Origin: Mycolicibacterium neoaurum VKM Ac-1815D
GTDB taxonomy: Bacteria; Actinomycetota; Actinomycetes; Mycobacteriales; Mycobacteriaceae
Assembly: GCF_000317305.3 (NCBI RefSeq)
Contig: NC_023036.2
Location: forward strand, 2,790,001 to 2,854,000
Length of the DNA stretch: 64,000 nucleotides
Direction: 5' to 3'
Positions within the stretch are counted from its first letter, which is position 1, and each line of letters opens with the position of its first letter. The notes beneath the pieces are model-generated. The model saw nothing but the letters and a program-made list of their open reading frames with translations, made no database searches and was not told where the DNA came from. The translations under genes were made by a program, and so were the position numbers. This document shows, piece after piece, positions 60,294 to 64,000 of the stretch.

Positions 60294-62045
60294 GTGTCCG
60301 ACACCAACCTCATCGGCGTGCTGCGCGAGCGTGCGAGCCTGCAGCCTGAGGACATCGCGTACACCTTCATGGACTACGACCATGAATGGGATGGCGTGGC
60401 CACCACCCTGACGTGGTCCCAGCTGTATCGCAGGGTCCGCAATCTGGCCTCCGAGATGCGCCAGATCGGTCAGCTCGGCGACCGTGCCGTCATCCTGGCA
60501 CCGCAGAGCCTGGAGTACGTGATCGGTTTCCTGGCCTCGCTGGAGGCGGGCATCATCGCGGTGCCGCTGTCGGTGCCGATGGTCGGCCAGCATGACGAGC
60601 GGGTGTCCGCGGTGATCAAGGACTCCACGCCCGCGATCATCCTGACCACCTCGTCGGTGGCCGCGACCGTCGCCGAGTACGCCAAGACCGATGACGGTGC
60701 CGCCGCGGCCACCGTCATCGAGGTCGACGCCTTGGATCTGGAGGCCCGCCGCAAGTCGCTGTCCAGCCGCGAGCAGAAGCCCGAGACCGCGTATCTGCAG
60801 TACACGTCCGGCTCGACGCGGACCCCGGCCGGGGTGATGGTCACCCACCGCAACCTCACCTCGAACTTCGAGCAGATGATGTGCGCGTTCTTCCCGCACT
60901 TCGGCAAGGTGCCGCCCTCGGGCGCCCACGTGGTGTCGTGGTTGCCCTTCTATCACGACATGGGTCTGCTGCTCGGCATCGTCGCCCCGGTGCTCGGCGG
61001 CTGGAGCACCGTGTTCACCACCCCGTTGTCGTTCCTGGCTCGCCCCGCCCGCTGGATCCAGCTGATGGGCAGCTACCCGCGCGTCGTCACCGGCGGCCCG
61101 AACTTCGCCTTCGAACTGGCCGCCGGTCGGACCACCGACGAGGATCTCGACGGTATCGACCTCAGTGACGTGATCGCCGTGTACAGCGGCGCCGAGCGGG
61201 TGCACGAAGCGACCCTGAAGCGGTTCTCGCAGCGGTTCGCCAAGTTCAACTTCGACGAGGGGGTCATCCGGCCCTCGTACGGCCTGGCCGAGGCAACGCT
61301 GTTCGTCGGCACCGGCGTTCCCGGCCCGCCCAGCGTGGTGTCCTTCGATCCGGAGAAGTTGTCCGCCGGGGTGGCCGAGCGCACCGCCGACGGCAGCGGA
61401 ACGAAACTGGTCGGATACGGCCGCCCGGAGGACCCCGTGGTGCGCATCGTCGATGCGGAGACGCTGATCGAGGTGCCTGCCGGCGGTATCGGCGAGATCT
61501 GGTCCCACGGCGAGAACAACTGCCTCGGCTACTGGGACAAGCCCGAACAGACCGAGCACACCTTCGGCGGGATGATCACCAACCCGTCCGAGGGCACGCC
61601 CGCGGGCCCCTGGTTGCGCACCGGTGACCTCGGCTTCCTCTCAGACGGTGAGCTGTTCATCATCGGCCGGATCAAGGATCTGCTGATCGTGCGCGGCAGC
61701 AACCACTATCCCGACGATATCGAGGCGACCATCCAGGAGATCACCGGTGGCCGGGTGGCGGCGATCGCGGTAGACGGGGACCGCAGCGAGCAGCTCGTCG
61801 CGATCATCGAGGTCAAGAAGCGCGGTGACTCCGAGGCCGAGGTGATGGAGAACCTCCTCAACATCAAACGCTCCGTGGCATCGGCGGTATCGCAGACGCA
61901 CGGTATCGCTGCCGCCGACCTGGTGCTGGTGCCGCGCGGGGCCATCCCGATCACCACCAGCGGCAAGATCCGCCGCCAATCCTGTGTGCAGAAGTACCGT
62001 GACGGCGAGTTCGCGCGGCTCGACGAAAACCTGCAAACGGTGTGA
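60294..62045 (+). CDS. Fatty-acyl-AMP ligase (FadD, FAAL type)
   Basis: 583-residue adenylate-forming enzyme. The ATP motif is YTSGSTRTPAGVMVTH (~169-184), A5 is RPSYGLAEATLFVG and the hinge/A8 region is GRIKDLLIVRGSNHYPDDIEATI. The FAAL hallmarks are the opening PEDIAYTFMDYDHEWDG, WLPFYHDMGL and a length near 580. FAALs activate fatty acids as acyl-adenylates and load them onto a polyketide synthase rather than onto CoA, so this should supply the starter chain to the synthase at 49680. GTG start with GAAAGG. Confidence 0.92.
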   Translation: MSDTNLIGVLRERASLQPEDIAYTFMDYDHEWDGVATTLTWSQLYRRVRNLASEMRQIGQLGDRAVILAPQSLEYVIGFLASLEAGIIAVPLSVPMVGQHDERVSAVIKDSTPAIILTTSSVAATVAEYAKTDDGAAAATVIEVDALDLEARRKSLSSREQKPETAYLQYTSGSTRTPAGVMVTHRNLTSNFEQMMCAFFPHFGKVPPSGAHVVSWLPFYHDMGLLLGIVAPVLGGWSTVFTTPLSFLARPARWIQLMGSYPRVVTGGPNFAFELAAGRTTDEDLDGIDLSDVIAVYSGAERVHEATLKRFSQRFAKFNFDEGVIRPSYGLAEATLFVGTGVPGPPSVVSFDPEKLSAGVAERTADGSGTKLVGYGRPEDPVVRIVDAETLIEVPAGGIGEIWSHGENNCLGYWDKPEQTEHTFGGMITNPSEGTPAGPWLRTGDLGFLSDGELFIIGRIKDLLIVRGSNHYPDDIEATIQEITGGRVAAIAVDGDRSEQLVAIIEVKKRGDSEAEVMENLLNIKRSVASAVSQTHGIAAADLVLVPRGAIPITTSGKIRRQSCVQKYRDGEFARLDENLQTV

Positions 62046-62048
62046 CCG

Positions 62049-63380
62049 GTGGGTGACAACACCCTGGCCTATATCGACCAGGCGTCGTTCCTGGGGCTGC
62101 GGGCCCTCGGCCGCGGCCCGATCGTCCAGACGGTCTGGGTGTATGACCGGCCGGTCGACATCGACGGTCTGCGGCGGTTGCGCCGCGAACTGGGCCACGG
62201 CCTGCTGGGCAGGCGGATCGAACGATCGGTCCTGCCGTTCGGCAGGCACCGGTGGGTGGCCGACACCAGCGCGCCGACACTCGACCTCTCGGTACAGGAG
62301 ATATCCCGCAGCGAGGTGGGGGACTGGGCCAACAGCCGGCTCGCGGTGCCGATCGATCCGGAACGCGGCCCGGGATGGCGGCTGGCGGTTCAGCCGTTGG
62401 TCGACGGTGGCGGGGCGGTCAGCCTCACCGCCTCGCACTCCCTGGTCGACGGCCTCGGGTTCATCTCTGCCGTCACCGACGGCGTGAACGGTGTGCGGCA
62501 CGATCTGGGTTACCCACCGCCCGGATCTCGGCCGCGTCGAAGGGCTTTCGCTCAGGACGCCCGCCAGACGCTGGCCGCTGTACCGGAGCTGGCCGCCGCG
62601 GTGGTGGCCTCGGCGCGGGTCGCCAGGGCTGAGCGCGCAGACCTCACGACGTCGATCAAGGCCGCCGGGGACGTGCCGCCCGGCGACGACGTGCCGATGG
62701 TTCCGCCGTCGGTGATCACCTTCGTCGATCTCGATCAGTGGGATGCCTGCGCGAAACGGCTTGGCGGCAGTAGTAATTCGCTGTTCGCCGGACTCGCGGC
62801 CCGAATCGGTGCACGCCTGGGCCGGTTGAACTCGGCAGGCCGGGCGAATCTGTCCTGGCCGGTGAGCGAGCGTACTGCCGGTGATACCAGGGCCAATGCG
62901 CTGGTGTCGGTATCGATGACAGCCGACCCGGACGAGGTGCTCGGCGATCTGGGCGGGGTCCGCGCCGCCATGCGGCAGGCACTCGCGGAGTCCGCGCAGA
63001 CCTCGGTGAAACTGACCGGCCCGCTGCCACTCACCCCGTTCACCCCCAAGGTCGTCCTGCGACGGCTGGAGGGCATGGTGCTCGCGGTCAACGATCCGAT
63101 CGGCTGCTCGAATCTCGGCGAGCCCGAGGACGCGTTCAGCCGGCCCGACGGTACTCCCGCAGATTTCGTGTTGATGCGCGGTGTGGAGCCCAACGTGACC
63201 AGCAGGGAGCTCAACCGGATCGGTGGCCAACTCGTGTTGGGCGGAATCCGGGCCAGGGGACGGTTCGGGGTCTCGGTATCAGCCTGGTCGGTGCGCGGGC
63301 CGAACTCGAAAGCAGCGCTGCGCGAACTGGTCTCGGCGGCTTACGCGGACTTCGGACTCACCGGGCTGGTCGAGCTGTAG
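62049..63380 (+). CDS. Condensation-superfamily acyltransferase, paralogue 3
   Basis: 443 residues, third paralogue of the pair at 57488-60237. The motif is SHSLVDG with His130 (Ser replaces Cys after the His), the N-terminal block is FLGLRALGRGPIVQTVWVYDRPVD, and the C-terminal block is GCSNLGEPE instead of CSNMGD. GTG start 3 bp after the fadD stop, so the two are tightly coupled. It is the most diverged of the three, suggesting a distinct acylation position or chain. Confidence 0.85.
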   Translation: MGDNTLAYIDQASFLGLRALGRGPIVQTVWVYDRPVDIDGLRRLRRELGHGLLGRRIERSVLPFGRHRWVADTSAPTLDLSVQEISRSEVGDWANSRLAVPIDPERGPGWRLAVQPLVDGGGAVSLTASHSLVDGLGFISAVTDGVNGVRHDLGYPPPGSRPRRRAFAQDARQTLAAVPELAAAVVASARVARAERADLTTSIKAAGDVPPGDDVPMVPPSVITFVDLDQWDACAKRLGGSSNSLFAGLAARIGARLGRLNSAGRANLSWPVSERTAGDTRANALVSVSMTADPDEVLGDLGGVRAAMRQALAESAQTSVKLTGPLPLTPFTPKVVLRRLEGMVLAVNDPIGCSNLGEPEDAFSRPDGTPADFVLMRGVEPNVTSRELNRIGGQLVLGGIRARGRFGVSVSAWSVRGPNSKAALRELVSAAYADFGLTGLVEL

Positions 63381-63389
63381 TCCGACCGG

Positions 63390-64000
63390 TCACAGGCCGG
63401 TGATACCGAGCCCGATCAGGATCAAGCCGGCGATCGCGACGAAAACACCTGCCTGCTTGCGGGTTCGGCTGCGCACCCACGAGTTCATCTGCTGCACCCA
63501 GGTCCGGGTCTTCTCCGGCGCCACGATGAAGCTCAGCATCGGCAACGTCGCGGCCCACCCGGCCAGCAGCAGGAAGGTCAGCAGCGCCAATCCCTGCTCC
63601 AGCGGCGGGGTTTGGGACGCGATGATGATCGCGAGCAACGCGAAATAGTCGATACTCGGCATCGCCGTCGCGGCACCGATGGACGCCGCGAACACCGGCG
63701 ACTCACTCTTGAGGAACCGGCGGATCCGCGCGAGGAAACGCGTCCGCCGGCGCGGCGGTGTGGTTTCGGCGACCAGATCGGCCACGTGCTCCTCATGGCC
63801 CGCACCATCAGTGTCCGAACGATCAGTGCCCGCACCGTGATTGCCTGCGCCGTCGACCGCGGCGGCCTCGCCACCACCGGCCGGAATCTTGTCCTTCGGC
63901 CGGAACCGGTCCAGCGGGATTTTCGAGGCCAGTACCGCGCCCAGCAGCACCAGCACCGCGCCGAAGGCGATCTGGAGTGGCGCGGGGTGAATGTTGCTGT
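63390..64000 (-). CDS. GAP/Sap-family integral membrane protein (partial, N-terminus outside window)
   Basis: The frame is open from 63390 to the window edge, giving the last ~202 residues; an apparent GTG start at 63956 is internal because coding continues upstream (NIHPAPLQIAFGAVLVLLG). Hydrophobic helices, a basic/acidic cytoplasmic loop and the C-terminal PEKTRTWVQQMNSWVRSRTRKQAGVFVAIAGLILIGLGI fit the mycobacterial GAP family (glycopeptidolipid-addressing protein, Sap of sulfolipid). These proteins help move surface lipids across the membrane. It is convergent with the lipid operon, 9 bp away, and supports an exported glycolipid as the product. Confidence 0.83.
   Translation of the reverse strand, partial: SNIHPAPLQIAFGAVLVLLGAVLASKIPLDRFRPKDKIPAGGGEAAAVDGAGNHGAGTDRSDTDGAGHEEHVADLVAETTPPRRRTRFLARIRRFLKSESPVFAASIGAATAMPSIDYFALLAIIIASQTPPLEQGLALLTFLLLAGWAATLPMLSFIVAPEKTRTWVQQMNSWVRSRTRKQAGVFVAIAGLILIGLGITGL

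Overview
The window looks like a chromosomal segment of a mycobacterium, most likely a fast-growing environmental species (Mycolicibacterium-type). The DNA is uniformly GC-rich, GTG starts are common, and genes are packed with many 4-nt ATGA/GTGA overlaps. From about 5.6 kb to 48.9 kb the gene order follows the M. tuberculosis Rv1456c-Rv1497 block (ctaA, mptB, suf operon, trxA, echA12, acn, ripAB, moxR1, fabG1-inhA-hemZ, mutAB-meaB, lipL), with local insertions and replacements. No tRNA, rRNA, CRISPR array, insertion sequence or prophage gene was recognised.

Region by region: (1) 1-5.6 kb is a carbohydrate, probably polyol, catabolic locus. It holds a substrate-binding lipoprotein cut by the window edge, an SDR dehydrogenase and an FGGY kinase on the minus strand, a divergent BtpA-family protein plus inositol-monophosphatase-like enzyme, and a DeoR repressor. 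(2) 5.6-10.7 kb on the minus strand holds heme A synthase, a DUF429 protein, a two-gene ABC exporter and the mannosyltransferase MptB. (3) 10.8-17.1 kb is the translationally coupled SUF iron-sulfur cluster operon sufR-B-D-C-S-U-T, with a candidate SufR operator over the sufR start. (4) 17.1-22.5 kb holds a secreted GH16 glycosidase, thioredoxin, EchA12, an ABC-F ATPase and a small HTH protein. (5) 22.5-25.9 kb holds aconitase and its AcnR-type repressor, with a recognisable AcnR operator upstream. (6) 26.1-32.4 kb holds a membrane protein, the peptidoglycan hydrolases RipA and RipB, and a MoxR1/DUF58/VWA operon. A 33-bp tandem repeat sits between the last two genes and itself encodes a coupled micro-ORF. 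(7) 32.4-42.2 kb holds an aldo/keto reductase with a divergent AraC regulator, the FAS-II genes fabG1 and inhA, ferrochelatase, NfeD and SPFH membrane proteins, a secreted Pro-rich protein and a TVP38-type membrane protein. (8) 42.4-48.9 kb holds methylmalonyl-CoA mutase mutA-mutB with its chaperone meaB, then a LipL-type serine hydrolase.

(9) 49.7-64 kb, after a 0.8-kb gene-free stretch, is a surface-lipid gene cluster. It contains a 2089-residue Mas/Pks5-like reducing polyketide synthase with a methylmalonyl-type AT, a PapA acyltransferase, three tandem paralogous condensation-superfamily acyltransferases, a fatty-acyl-AMP ligase and a GAP/Sap-type membrane protein running off the window. 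Together these are best read as making, attaching and exporting methyl-branched acyl chains of a trehalose-type or lipooligosaccharide-type glycolipid. The upstream mutAB pair could connect methylmalonyl-CoA supply to the synthase.
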